DNA of 31,408 bases, from positions 1 through 31,408 of the forward strand of contig JBBSEX010000033.1 in NCBI GenBank assembly GCA_038239345.1, given 5' to 3'. The stretch comes from JBBSEX01 sp038239345. GTDB taxonomy: Bacteria; Acidobacteriota; Terriglobia; Bryobacterales; Bryobacteraceae. Positions 7,801 to 15,319 of the stretch are shown piece by piece. Each line of letters opens with the position of its first letter. Positions within the stretch are counted from its first letter, which is position 1. Below the pieces are notes generated by a model. It searched no databases. It saw nothing but the letters and a program-made list of their open reading frames with translations, and was not told the origin of the DNA. The position numbers and the translations under genes were made by a program.

Positions 7801-10047
7801 AAGCGACTGGTAGTGAATTTCCAGGAGTCCGCACTGCTCCAGGTTGGGCAGTGTGATGCGCCATCCGCGCTTCAGATCTCTGTAGAGCCTGTATCCGAGC
7901 ACAGTCCTGAAGGCGCTCTGCGTATCCTTGAGAGCCTGAAATCTGACAGCGGGGTCCTTAGCATAAAGATCCAATGGGAGATCAAGCGCTTTAAAAACCT
8001 TTTCGGGCAACTCATCATGTGAGATTCCCGCAGTACCAACGGTTGCCGCAGCTTTGTACAAGGCCGCACGCAAAAGGCCTACTTCGACAAAATCATTAAA
8101 GTGGCCGGCCTGCAAAGAAGCGTCCTGGCGATTGTCGGTAAAACTCAGCAGTTTTCGTGCTCGGTCGTGGAGAGACGCCTCGTTCTTGAGGCCTCGAATG
8201 ACGGATAGGCTGAGAATCGTTGTCGCTGTGGAGCGACCTTCGGAGCTCAGTGAAGATAGTTTCGCAAAGTCAGATTTTTGGCGCCCCCCGTAAGCTACGC
8301 CGCAGCTCAGGCAGAATCTGAATGGGCTGGTTAAGAACGTGGCCTCGACGCCCTCCATCACTTCGGCACCGTCCGAACCGACTCGCACGATCTCCGGTAC
8401 GTTCTTCCTTTGGCTACTCTTTACTCGACGGGTACCGCGATGTTCTTCGACCCAATCTTCGGGGATCCGGTCAACGATCTCCTCAGCAGAAGATGGCCAC
8501 CGATTCGAAGTGCTGATGTAAAGGTAACCGGGAACAATTTCGTCGGTTCCCTCCTGATCTTGTGCTTCACGCGGCTCAAAGATTCGCTTGCCCGGGCTTG
8601 ATGAATTCGAGGCTCGCACGCAGTAGTACTCTTGGCCGCACTCACGACAAAAAACCAGCGGCAGAAGGATTCGATCTCGATCTCCCGGAACGAACTGCTG
8701 CCCATGCACCGTGACATGCCGTTTGCTCTCTTCCTCCGGGGTCGCATAGACGGTGTCGCCTTTGCTGATGAACTGATGTAGCCGAAAGGCAAAAGGCGGG
8801 AAACCGTTCTCCGGGTTTCGGCCTACAGAGTAAGAACGGAGCAATTGGTCTTGAAGGGATTGAGCACAGCGATCTGCGGACAGCCCGGTTTCTTTGGCCA
8901 ATAGCTCAGCGGCCCCATCGGGGCCCACTAAGCTTCGCGGCACTGCCCTGATGCGCCGGCCGGTACTTTCCTCGACATCAAGCCCGAGACGGTGTTCAAT
9001 CCAACTTGATAGAGGATCTGCTATGAACTCTTGGTAGCCGGTTGTCGGCTCTGCCTCGGCCATTACGCGTTGACGCAACGTCTTCAGGAATGCAGGATCA
9101 CCCAGTGGTAGGGGTGCGGTTGCGGGCTGCAGAGTTTCCCCGATGACATGCTCGGGACGGACAGCGGCACCAAAGAACTTGCTGGCTATCGACGATACTT
9201 CTTTCCGCTGACGATCAAAGTTTCCGCCGCCCGCCATGGTTGCGGACGTTCCAACGTACTGCAGAGACTCGCTCGAAACGCGATTCCGTAATCGACGAAT
9301 CAGCAGGGCTACGTCGGCACCTTGCCGACCGCGGTACGTGTGAAGTTCGTCCATGACAAGAAACCTAAGACCACGGGCAGCTTCGACAAGTTGACGCTCG
9401 TCCGGACGCGTGAGAATCAACTCAGCCATCACGTAGTTTGTGATGAGAATGTCCGGCGGATTGGCGATGATTGCCTTGCGCTGTTCGTCCTTCTCCTGAC
9501 CTGTGTACTGAGCGAAACGCACTGGAGGCCGATCTTCTGGATAACCGTAGTGCAGGAACTTCTTCAACTCACCAAATTGGCTATTTGCGAGCGCGTTCAT
9601 CGGATAGACAATGAGCGCCTGGATTCCTCCACCGGAACCGCGCCGCAGCACCTGATTCACGATTGGCACAATATAGGACAGGCTTTTGCCGGAAGCGGTT
9701 CCGGTCGTCAACACGTAGTTGTGATTCTGGACGGCATAGCGTATGGCCTCTGATTGATGTCGGTAGAGGTTTAGCGGCTTGCCGGAATTGTTGCTGCCCG
9801 GCTCCTTGTCCTTCCTGAAGATCCTGGAGCATTCCTCATGCAACACACCCTCGCGAACAAGACCATCAATCGAATCACCCGGCTCAAACGCGGGATTCAA
9901 CTGTATAAGGGGATCAGGCCACAACAGGCCTGAATTCAGTTCTGAGTAAACACAGCTCGCGATGTGGCCATCACGTATATTTATGAAGCTCCGAACGTAC
10001 TGGGAGTAGTCGTCAACGAGTTGTCGCCTGATTTCGAATGCGTCCAT
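4861..10047 (-). CDS. Large DEAD/DEAH helicase with DUF1998-like zinc region and C-terminal nuclease-like domain
   Basis: This 1728-aa protein appears to combine the DrmA-like helicase and the DrmB-like DUF1998 functions in one chain. The helicase motifs are YRHQSEAIRYA, Walker A TGTASGKS near residue 115, motif II VMDELHTYRGRQG near 233, and motifs V/VI PTMELGVDIRELN and QRSGRAGRSGQ. Cysteine clusters resembling zinc ribbons (CRECGQEYYC, CLSCG, CEACG...CERC, CEAACYDC) and YESAEGGAGVL mark the MrfA/YprA-type DUF1998 region. The last 70 residues read PDFLYEDSLTAIYVDGPPHQ...GFTVIRFG, which resembles a PD-(D/E)XK/DUF559-like nuclease fold. A GTG start 27 bases upstream is possible. I prefer the ATG at 10047 because the family usually begins MDxFELRxxLVDDY. 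Druantia DruE is a related alternative. It is the first gene of the operon. Confidence 0.8.
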   Translation of the reverse strand: MDAFEIRRQLVDDYSQYVRSFINIRDGHIASCVYSELNSGLLWPDPLIQLNPAFEPGDSIDGLVREGVLHEECSRIFRKDKEPGSNNSGKPLNLYRHQSEAIRYAVQNHNYVLTTGTASGKSLSYIVPIVNQVLRRGSGGGIQALIVYPMNALANSQFGELKKFLHYGYPEDRPPVRFAQYTGQEKDEQRKAIIANPPDILITNYVMAELILTRPDERQLVEAARGLRFLVMDELHTYRGRQGADVALLIRRLRNRVSSESLQYVGTSATMAGGGNFDRQRKEVSSIASKFFGAAVRPEHVIGETLQPATAPLPLGDPAFLKTLRQRVMAEAEPTTGYQEFIADPLSSWIEHRLGLDVEESTGRRIRAVPRSLVGPDGAAELLAKETGLSADRCAQSLQDQLLRSYSVGRNPENGFPPFAFRLHQFISKGDTVYATPEEESKRHVTVHGQQFVPGDRDRILLPLVFCRECGQEYYCVRASNSSSPGKRIFEPREAQDQEGTDEIVPGYLYISTSNRWPSSAEEIVDRIPEDWVEEHRGTRRVKSSQRKNVPEIVRVGSDGAEVMEGVEATFLTSPFRFCLSCGVAYGGRQKSDFAKLSSLSSEGRSTATTILSLSVIRGLKNEASLHDRARKLLSFTDNRQDASLQAGHFNDFVEVGLLRAALYKAAATVGTAGISHDELPEKVFKALDLPLDLYAKDPAVRFQALKDTQSAFRTVLGYRLYRDLKRGWRITLPNLEQCGLLEIHYQSLDDLCQSEPDWGDCHPALASASPDTRQRIAKALLDHMRRELAIQVDFLDSGYQERIRQQSSQHLREPWAVDESEQLEHAAILFPRPSGGDHDDYGGNLYMSARSGFGQFLRRGTTFPGFPNLSLADTEPVIRQVLEKLRVAGIVKQMVEPRNPDEVAGYQLSASALLWVAGDGSKASHDPIRVPHMPIDGGRTNPFFVKFYREVAQTALGLEAREHTAQVPIDLRIDRELRFAEGKLPLLFCSPTMELGVDIRELNAVNLRNIPPTPANYAQRSGRAGRSGQPAIVVSYCSTGSSHDQYFFKRPSLMVAGSVTPPRLDLSNEDLVRAHVHAIWLSEARLHLGRTLKDILDLAGDDPSLELLPSVEDALNSESAQARAKSRCKSVLADCESELGFADGDLDRWLDTTFSQIRLNFVEACRRWKDLYMAAHTQARLQSKIILDATRSIEEKRQAERLRREAEDQVRLLSEADNVIQSDFYSYRYFASEGFLPGYSFPRLPLSAFVPGRRQTKNREEYLSRPRFLAISEFGPRAVVYHEGSRYRINRVILPVGENQELATRRAKQCEACGYLHPVSAGDGVDLCERCKNPLGQPMASLFRLQNVTTKRTDRINSDEEERLRQGFELRTAVRFTESAGRPTHRVASIERNGEVLARLDYGSAATIWRINLGWRRRKQRNLHGFLLDTERGYWATNDMANDDDPGDPLSARVTRVIPFVEDRRNCLVLEPTSSMSDVVMASLAAALKSAIQIKYQLEDNELAVEPLPDSKNRRVLLFYESAEGGAGVLRSILDDTQAIQEIAAKALDICHFNPKTGDDLRRAPRAKEDCEAACYDCLMSYGNQGDHKLLDRQRIRDLLLTLSGASVSASPAHQPRKDHLAQLSNLAESELERRWIRFLEEGHLRLPSKAQPLVEACKTRPDFLYEDSLTAIYVDGPPHQFADRQQRDRIQTECMEDLGFTVIRFGHEDNWTEIVARYPNVFGRIS

Positions 10048-10257
10048 TGCCTCAATATCTCCTCGAACCAGCACGCGCCGTGGCTGCTCAGCCTGGGCCG
10101 AACTCTGTATGGTTCACGAACTCTCTATTCTATTGCGTTGGAAGGCGTTAAGGCGACTGAAAGACCCACGCGTGCAGAGCTGACGCACCTCTCGTACTCT
10201 CGTGAGCCGGTGCCGTCAAGTTTCGCCCGGCTGCTTATGCGTACCGCTACCTGACTA
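10048..10257. other. Upstream region of the DISARM-like operon
   Basis: There is no convincing gene here. On the minus strand a TAGAAT element at about 10132-10137 could be a -10 box, but I find no well-spaced -35. GAGGAG lies about 13 bases before the ATG at 10047, a loose ribosome binding site. An alternative GTG start at 10074 lies in this stretch. Confidence 0.4.
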
Positions 10258-10766
10258 TGGCTGTACAAGTTCAAGCAGGTTGTCCACGCATCGCTTACTC
10301 CGGCACCTGTGACGAAGTGAGCGGCAGGGTGGGTTCGGTGCCATTTTCATCGGCTCAGGCATCCTTGGGCGCCAGCACGAAGGCCAGTCGGGCCAATCCG
10401 GGGTCTCGCGGGAGTTCAGCCATTTTGGAGGTGATCGGCACCTCACACTTCTTCATAGCGTCTCGACGAAAAGCTCGGCCTGCACTTATGTGGCGGTTCA
10501 GTAGCGGGGTCCGCCCTGCCCCTGCCCAAATCAGTGGTTCCCAAATTCAATTCAAATCACATCCAGGACGTGGCCAGCAATGGCGACTCAAGAAACTCGC
10601 TCTTCGCGCGACAACCTACCCACGGTCGAGTGGTTCGCGCCACTCATGGCCGATACCGCGCCGGCAGACCACGGCAACAATGGAACCCCACCGGGGCGCG
10701 GCGTTGTCCTGGACCCGAGCGTGGATCTCGCCAAGAAATCCGTCTGCATCAGACTGCCTGTCCACC
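10258..10766. other. Region without a confident gene; short possible ORF remnants
   Basis: This 509-bp stretch has open frames but none that I recognise. A minus-strand reading from 10456 gives 33 residues starting MKKCEVPITSKMAELP. After a frame change it continues ADENGTEPTLPLTSSQVPE, so it may be a frameshifted short protein. A plus-strand ORF begins at 10580 with MATQETRSSRDNLPTVEWF and could be a small gene fragment that loses coding character near 10745. Both are weak suggestions. Confidence 0.3.
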
Positions 10767-11495
10767 ATGGGCGACACCCGCAAGGTCTTCAACCTCTCTC
10801 AGATCGAGGCGGATGCCGACAAGGACCTGCTGCACGTGTCTAAACATCTGCTGGATTCGGCGGAGTTGAAGGTGATCGGGCGCTTCGACGGCGAGATCAG
10901 GCGATTCCTCTACGACATCTGCCTGCCCTTCGAAATCGGTATTCACCTGCTACCTGGCGCCGCGCTCGAAGTCGCAGAGGATCGCTTGCCGAAAGTCGCA
11001 CCATGTCTCAAGAGCATCGAAGACGCCACCGAAATGCGCCGCCGCATCTTCACGGCATTTGAGAATGCGGAACTCGAAAGCGCCTCGGGGAACTCACCAT
11101 GGCTGACCTTCGTCATTGTCGGCGGCGGGCCGACCGGCGTCGAACTCGCCGGTGCCCTCAGTGAGATCGCCCGCAAGACTCTCAAGGATGACTTCCGCTC
11201 CATCCGCCCCGATCAGGCTCAGCTGATCCTGGTCGATAAGGCCCCACGTCTCCTGCCGACATTTTCCGAGAACCTAGCGGGCAAAGCCGAACGGGCTCTT
11301 CTTCAACTCGGAGTCCGCGTCCGCTGCGGCGTGAACCGGAATGAGCCTCAACTTCCCGATACGCCTTCGGTTGTCCTTTTGGTACTCGATTGTTCTGGCG
11401 CTCTGTCTTTTGGCCTTTGGAGCGACCGTATGGCTTGGTCTACGGCAGAGCTTGATCGCGGCGCGGCAAGCAGAGCTTCAGGATCGCATCGGTAG
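10767..11495 (+). pseudogene. Chimera: unknown N-terminus joined to internal fragment of type II NADH dehydrogenase
   Basis: From the ATG at 10767 the reading frame encodes about 73 residues (MGDTRKVFNLSQIEADADKD...) that look like the start of a phage or plasmid protein I cannot name. Near 10985 it changes character without losing frame. The continuation, PKVAPCLKSIEDATEMRRRI and then FVIVGGGPTGVELAGALSE (glycine motif near residue 119) up to LQLGVRVRCGV, is typical of NDH-2, the single-subunit respiratory NADH:quinone oxidoreductase. The NDH-2 N-terminal FAD-binding part and the C-terminal membrane-anchoring part are both absent. After about 11335 the frame merely crosses the sensor kinase gene and stops at 11495. 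No functional enzyme is expected. The NDH-2 call is solid; the N-terminal identity is unknown. Confidence 0.7.
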
Positions 11496-12308
11496 CTTAA
11501 GTGCAGTCTTGCAGCACCTCGAAGAGCCGCCCGCGCAGGGGGCTGACAGCATCGCCGAAGAGGTCTCTGAGTTTAGCAAGGCATTGCCCGTGGGATTTTC
11601 TATCCGATTGATTGATGCCTCTAACGCGGTGATCTATCAATCGGAATCGTTCGGTACCGTCCGGAGCCTTGAGGCCGAGGAGTCCGCAAGAGCTGGGACC
11701 CGAGTCGTTCAGGTCAAGATGTACCTATCGCTGGAACCCGTCGACGAAACTCTCCAAAGGCTCAACCGCATTCTATTACTGTCGATGCCGCTGGTGCTTC
11801 TGGTCGCTTCATTTGGAGGTTACTGGCTCAGTAAGCGTGTACTCGCCCCGGTTCACGAAATGGCGATGGCCGCAGGCTCCATTGATCTGACGGACTTATC
11901 CATGCGCCTTCCCGTTCCTATTCCCAATGACGAACTGCGTCTTCTCGCTGGGAGGTGGAATGAGATGCTGGATCGGCTTCAAAGCGGCGTCGAGCGGATA
12001 CAGCGCTTCACCTCAGACGCCTCACACGACTTACGGACACCTCTCGCTACGATCCGAGCCTCGGCCGAAATCGCCTTGCGAAGAAATCGGGAACCGGAAT
12101 CGTACAAGGACACGCTAGAGCGGATTCTTCACCAAACGGACCGGGCGACCAATCTAGTGGAGGGATTACTGACGCTGGCGCGTGGGGACAGCGGCCATTT
12201 TGACATGGTCTTCAGCAAGGTGGATCTCGGCGCACTGGTCCGAGCTAGTTGCGACAGCCTGCGCCCGCTGGCACAGGCGAAGATCCTGGAGTTCGGGCTG
12301 ACCTCGCC
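11341..12308 (+). pseudogene. Heavy-metal-type sensor histidine kinase, truncated by IS21 insertion
   Basis: This is a CusS/CzcS-like two-component sensor. Transmembrane segments lie at about residues 11-33 and 143-163, with a periplasmic sensing loop between them. A HAMP linker follows at about 165-215. The HisKA dimerisation domain carries the phospho-accepting histidine in SDASHDLRTPLATIRA, about H229. The coding sequence meets the IS21 end at 12309 (residue 323), and the frame then runs on to a stop at 12387. The HATPase_c catalytic domain is entirely missing, so the kinase cannot autophosphorylate. A TGA lies in frame three codons upstream of the ATG at 11341, which fixes the start. Such sensors usually sit beside czc/cus operons like the one at 22949-28480, but no response regulator is seen. 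Confidence 0.8.
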
Positions 12309-12359
12309 TGTCAAGGGCGGAGTAAAACTAGACCGGTGTGGCGGAGAAAAAGTAGACCA
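12309..12359 (+). repeat. IS21 left terminal repeats
   Basis: Two related copies of the end motif lie in direct orientation: GGCGGAGTAAAACTAGACCG at 12316-12335 and GGCGGAGAAAAAGTAGACCA at 12340-12359. IS21-family ends normally carry such repeated transposase-binding sites. Confidence 0.8.
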
Positions 12360-12499
12360 CTTCACGGGCGGGAGGGTTTTGGTTTGAGGGATTTGCGGGG
12401 ACGGCTGGAGCATAGGCCTGCGACCCGCTTTGCGGGGCGCGTTTAGGCCGAAGCGGAAGCCGTCTTCGTAAATCGGCTGGGAGTGGGAGTTGAGGGCGG

Positions 12500-13264
12500 C
12501 TAAGAACGAGACTTGGCGGGCCGCTTCTGCTTGCTGTCCTTGAGCCGGTAACTGTCGCCGTTCATTTCCAGAATGTGGACGTGGTGAGTGAGCCGGTCCA
12601 GCAGTGCTCCCGTCAGCCGCTCGGATCCGAAGGCCTCGGTCCATTCGTTGAAGGGCAAGTTGCTGGTGACCAGCGTGGCGGTGCGCTCATAGCGGCGGCT
12701 GAAGACTTCGAACAGCAGTTCGGCCCCGGTCTTGGACAGCGGCACGAAGCCCAGCTCGTCGATGATCAGCAACTCGAAGCTGGAGAGCAATTTCTGAAAG
12801 CGCATCAGACGGCGTTCGTCTTTGGCTTCGATCAGCTCATGCGCCAGCGACGCCGCGGTGGTGAAGCGGACGCGGAAGCCCTTCTGGCAAGCGGCTAAGC
12901 CTAGTGCCAGCGCGATATGTGTTTTTCCGGTGCCCGAGTTTCCTAGCGCCAGAATGTTTTCCTTCCGCTCGATGAACTCCGAACGGGCCAGTTCCAGCAC
13001 CAGCGACTTGTTTAAGGATGGGATTGCCAGGAAGTCAAAGGTGTCCAGGCTCTTGACCACATCAAACTTCGCTTGGCGGATGCGGCGCTCGGTGGCGCGC
13101 CGTTCCCGGTCGAGCAGTTCCAACTCGGTCAGTCGCAGCAGATAGCGCGGAAAGTCGACGCCCTCGGCGGCGCATTGCTGCGCGACCTTGTCGTACTCGC
13201 GTAGGAACGTCGGCAGTCGCAGGGTTTTTAGATGGTGTTCGAGCAGGACCTGCGGCGTGTCCAT
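12500..13264 (-). CDS. istB: IS21-family ATP-binding helper protein IstB
   Basis: This 254-aa AAA+ ATPase, related to DnaC, assists the IstA transposase in target selection and strand transfer. It has the Walker A motif GNSGTGKT at about residues 107-114 and the Walker B-like LLIIDELGFVPLS about 60 residues later. The N-terminal region starting MDTPQVLLEHHLKTLRLPTF is the usual IstB front. The length is normal for the family and the frame is undamaged. The ATG follows the istA stop by one base, so the two are co-translated. Confidence 0.93.
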   Translation of the reverse strand: MDTPQVLLEHHLKTLRLPTFLREYDKVAQQCAAEGVDFPRYLLRLTELELLDRERRATERRIRQAKFDVVKSLDTFDFLAIPSLNKSLVLELARSEFIERKENILALGNSGTGKTHIALALGLAACQKGFRVRFTTAASLAHELIEAKDERRLMRFQKLLSSFELLIIDELGFVPLSKTGAELLFEVFSRRYERTATLVTSNLPFNEWTEAFGSERLTGALLDRLTHHVHILEMNGDSYRLKDSKQKRPAKSRS

Positions 13265-13265
13265 A

Positions 13266-14798
13266 TTAATGGGCTCCCTGGCTCAGCCCTTCCGGAGTAA
13301 GCAAGGCGAGGTAGTCGGCGGCTGCGGTGGTGGTCACGTGCGCCGCCGGCAGGTGCGGATAGTTCTCCAGGTCCAGCCGCGCCGGTCGCCGCTCGATGCG
13401 GCACAGCAGTAGATGCTTGACGGCATCGAAGGAAATCGTGCCCATGCGCAAGGCATCGTCGATCGCCAACGTTACTTCGTGGAGCGCGAATGTCTCCAGC
13501 AATCGCAGTGTCTGTACGAACTCGCGCTTACCCTTCTTACCCAGCCGCGCTTCCATCAAACGCCGCATCTGCGCGAAGCCTTCCGGCAGAACCCAGCCAG
13601 CCAGTGGCCTGGCCTGGTCCAGCGCATTCGTCTTCTGCTCCAGCAGCGCCAGGTAGTGCAACGGATTGAAGATCATGTCTTCGCGTTCGTAGCTGCGCAC
13701 GTGGCGCGCGATCACCTCGCTCGCCGCGCAGATCACCACTTCGTGCACGAACCCTTTCACCAGCACCTCGCGGTGTCCCCAGCACACCGGCACCGAGTAA
13801 TCGTTGGCTCGATAGCGCACCAGCGACATCGAGGTCACTCGCGTCGAGTGCTTATCGCAGGCTTCATACGGCGCCGCTGGCAAAGGAAGCAACAGCTCCT
13901 GGTCTTTGGCGAATCGCTGGCCGATGCTTTCCTTGTGCCCACGCAGGATTCGCTCGCGCCGCTTCTGGCACTCGGCCAACAAATGCGCGTTGAACTCCTC
14001 CCAGGTGGCGTAGCGCGGAATCGGCACCATGAAGTTCCTCCGTGCATAGCCCACCAGCCCTTCCACCTTCCCCTTGTCGTTGCCCTTGCCCGGACGCCCG
14101 AACTTCTCCGCGAACAGATAATGGCTCTGCAACTCAGTGAACGCCCGCGTTTTGGTGCGCGTGCCATCGCCCAGAATCCGCGCCACCGCCAGCTTGGTGT
14201 TGTCGTACAGGATCGTGCGTGGAACTCCGCCGAAGTAAGCGAAAGCGCGGTTGTGGCCTTCGAGAAATGCTTCCGTTGTCTCGGCCGGAAACGCCATCAC
14301 GAAGCAATCGTCGGACTGCGGCAGGTCCATCGCCAGGTAGTGCGCCTTGCGCTCGATGCCGCCGATTACCACCTGCGCTTCCCCAAAGTCAGCCTGCGCG
14401 TCGCCCGGAGGATGAATCAGCGGTACGAACATCTCGCGCTGGCTCAGCTTGCGGAGCCGCACGTAGTCCTTCACGATCGTGTAGCCGCCGAGGTATCTAT
14501 GCTCGTCGCGCAACCGCTCAAAGATCCGTTTGGCTGTGTGACGCTGCTTTTTGCCCAGCGTCTTATCGTCTTGGAGGATCTGATCGATGGCCCCGACCCA
14601 AGCGTCCAGCTTCGGCCGCCGCGCAGGCTGCTGCCGCCGGTAACCCGGCGGCACCGAGTAGCGCAGCATCTTTCGCACCGTCTCGCGTGCCAGCCCAAAC
14701 TGCCGGGCCGCCTCGCGTTCGCTCATCTTGTCGACGACGATGGCTCGTCGGACCCGCGCATACAGCTCCACTGTGTACACCTCTCCGGTGTTCCACAA
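13266..14798 (-). CDS. istA: IS21-family transposase IstA
   Basis: This 510-aa DDE transposase catalyses excision and integration of the element. An N-terminal helix-turn-helix (SEREAARQFGLARETVRKML) binds the terminal repeats. The rve/DDE core includes HPPGDAQADFGEAQV, AMDLPQSDDCFVMAFPAETT, FGGVPRTILYDNTKLAV and, further on, GNDKGKVEGLVGYARRNF with the last acidic residue. The gene begins with TTG at 14798; a GTG a few codons later (V at VYTVEL) is an alternative. Length and frame are intact, so the element may still be mobile if the ends function. Confidence 0.93.
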   Translation of the reverse strand: MWNTGEVYTVELYARVRRAIVVDKMSEREAARQFGLARETVRKMLRYSVPPGYRRQQPARRPKLDAWVGAIDQILQDDKTLGKKQRHTAKRIFERLRDEHRYLGGYTIVKDYVRLRKLSQREMFVPLIHPPGDAQADFGEAQVVIGGIERKAHYLAMDLPQSDDCFVMAFPAETTEAFLEGHNRAFAYFGGVPRTILYDNTKLAVARILGDGTRTKTRAFTELQSHYLFAEKFGRPGKGNDKGKVEGLVGYARRNFMVPIPRYATWEEFNAHLLAECQKRRERILRGHKESIGQRFAKDQELLLPLPAAPYEACDKHSTRVTSMSLVRYRANDYSVPVCWGHREVLVKGFVHEVVICAASEVIARHVRSYEREDMIFNPLHYLALLEQKTNALDQARPLAGWVLPEGFAQMRRLMEARLGKKGKREFVQTLRLLETFALHEVTLAIDDALRMGTISFDAVKHLLLCRIERRPARLDLENYPHLPAAHVTTTAAADYLALLTPEGLSQGAH

Positions 14799-14840
14799 AA
14801 CACATCTCTATGGGAATGTTCGATGGAACCAGTCTTCTGG

Positions 14841-14867
14841 CGGTCTAGTCTTGCTCCGCCAGCAACA
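14841..14867 (-). repeat. IS21 right terminal inverted repeat
   Basis: On the minus strand this end reads TGTTGCTGGCGGAGCAAGAC followed by TAGACCG, and it matches the left end at 12309-12335 at most positions. A weaker, similar motif (GCCGGATGCAAAATAGACCA on the minus strand) lies just outside, near 14888-14908. It could be a relic of another IS end. Confidence 0.75.
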
Positions 14868-15304
14868 CCGCTCATGCGGCGCTTACTGGTCTATTTTGCA
14901 TCCGGCGCTTATACCATCCGTATTTCCACGGACATCGCGATCCGGTGCGTGCCGTCGATTGGACACTGGGGGCCTGGCAGCGTTTGGCTCGGCACATCCC
15001 ACTTAAGCCGATCTTGTTCAAGGAGGTTGGCCTCTCAACGGCAACCTCGACCGAGGGGAGTGAAGAGTTCCAGCGCGAGTACTACGAGGGGCTCTTGAAA
15101 ACCACTGATGTGCAGTTCTCGTTTTTCGAAGGGTTCGACGCCATCTTCAAGCAAGGGGACGTGGAGAAGAACTGGGGTATTTTCCGGTTCGACCGAACAC
15201 CGAAACCCGCGGGGCTGATGCTGACCATCGGGCAACCCTGCGTCAGCCCCCTACCTAGAGTGTGGTGCGAGCCGACGACTAGGCTCGCGAGCGTTCGCGA
15301 ATAA
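14868..15304 (+). pseudogene. GH17-like beta-1,3-glucanase, C-terminal fragment
   Basis: Immediately outside the IS21 right end, a plus-strand frame reads HPYFHGHRDPVRAVDWTLGA, then KPILFKEVGLSTA, then EEFQREYYEGL, VQFSFFEGFDAIFK and VEKNWGIFRFDRTPKPA. This is the C-terminal part of a glycoside hydrolase family 17-type (exo-beta-1,3-glucanase-like) catalytic barrel. The glutamate in the KEVG motif corresponds to the family nucleophile. The upstream half with the acid/base residue and any signal peptide is missing, cut at the IS junction, so the fragment is inactive. The frame closes at 15304, just before the next gene, with which it may once have formed a polysaccharide-related pair. Confidence 0.65.
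15267..15288 (+). other. Short hairpin between GH17 tail and the next gene
   Basis: GCGAGCC and GGCTCGC form a perfect 7-bp stem around an 8-base loop. No T-run follows, so it is not a standard intrinsic terminator. Its role is unknown. Confidence 0.35.
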
Positions 15305-15307
15305 TCG

Positions 15308-15319
15308 AAGGAGATATAC
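15308..15319 (+). promoter_or_regulatory. Strong ribosome binding site
   Basis: AAGGAG at 15308-15313 lies six bases before the ATG at 15320 and decides that start. The whole run GAAGGAGATATACATG is identical over 15 bases to the well-known T7 gene 10 leader. Confidence 0.75.

Larger units (their letters stand above)
12309..14867. mobile_element. IS21-family insertion sequence (complete)
   Basis: This element of about 2559 bp carries istA and istB on the minus strand, in the usual adjacent arrangement. Both ends start with TGT and align well: the left reads TGTCAAGGGCGGAGTAAAAC (12309 on) and the right, on the minus strand, TGTTGCTGGCGGAGCAAGAC (from 14867). The shared core is GGCGGAG(T/C)AA(A/G)ACTAGACCG. 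I cannot see a matching 4-8 bp target duplication: the left flank is CCTCGCC and the right flank CCGCTCA. The element interrupts the sensor kinase on one side and abuts a GH17 tail on the other. This suggests recombination between IS copies rather than one clean insertion. Confidence 0.9.

Noticed and set aside
12301..14880. Target site duplication for the IS21 element
   Set aside because: The bases beside 12309 and 14867 do not match over 4-8 bp.
13413..15098. Long 561-codon open frame on the plus strand
   Set aside because: It is antisense to istA, rich in His/Arg/Gln/Leu shadow composition, and shows no family motifs; high GC makes such frames common.
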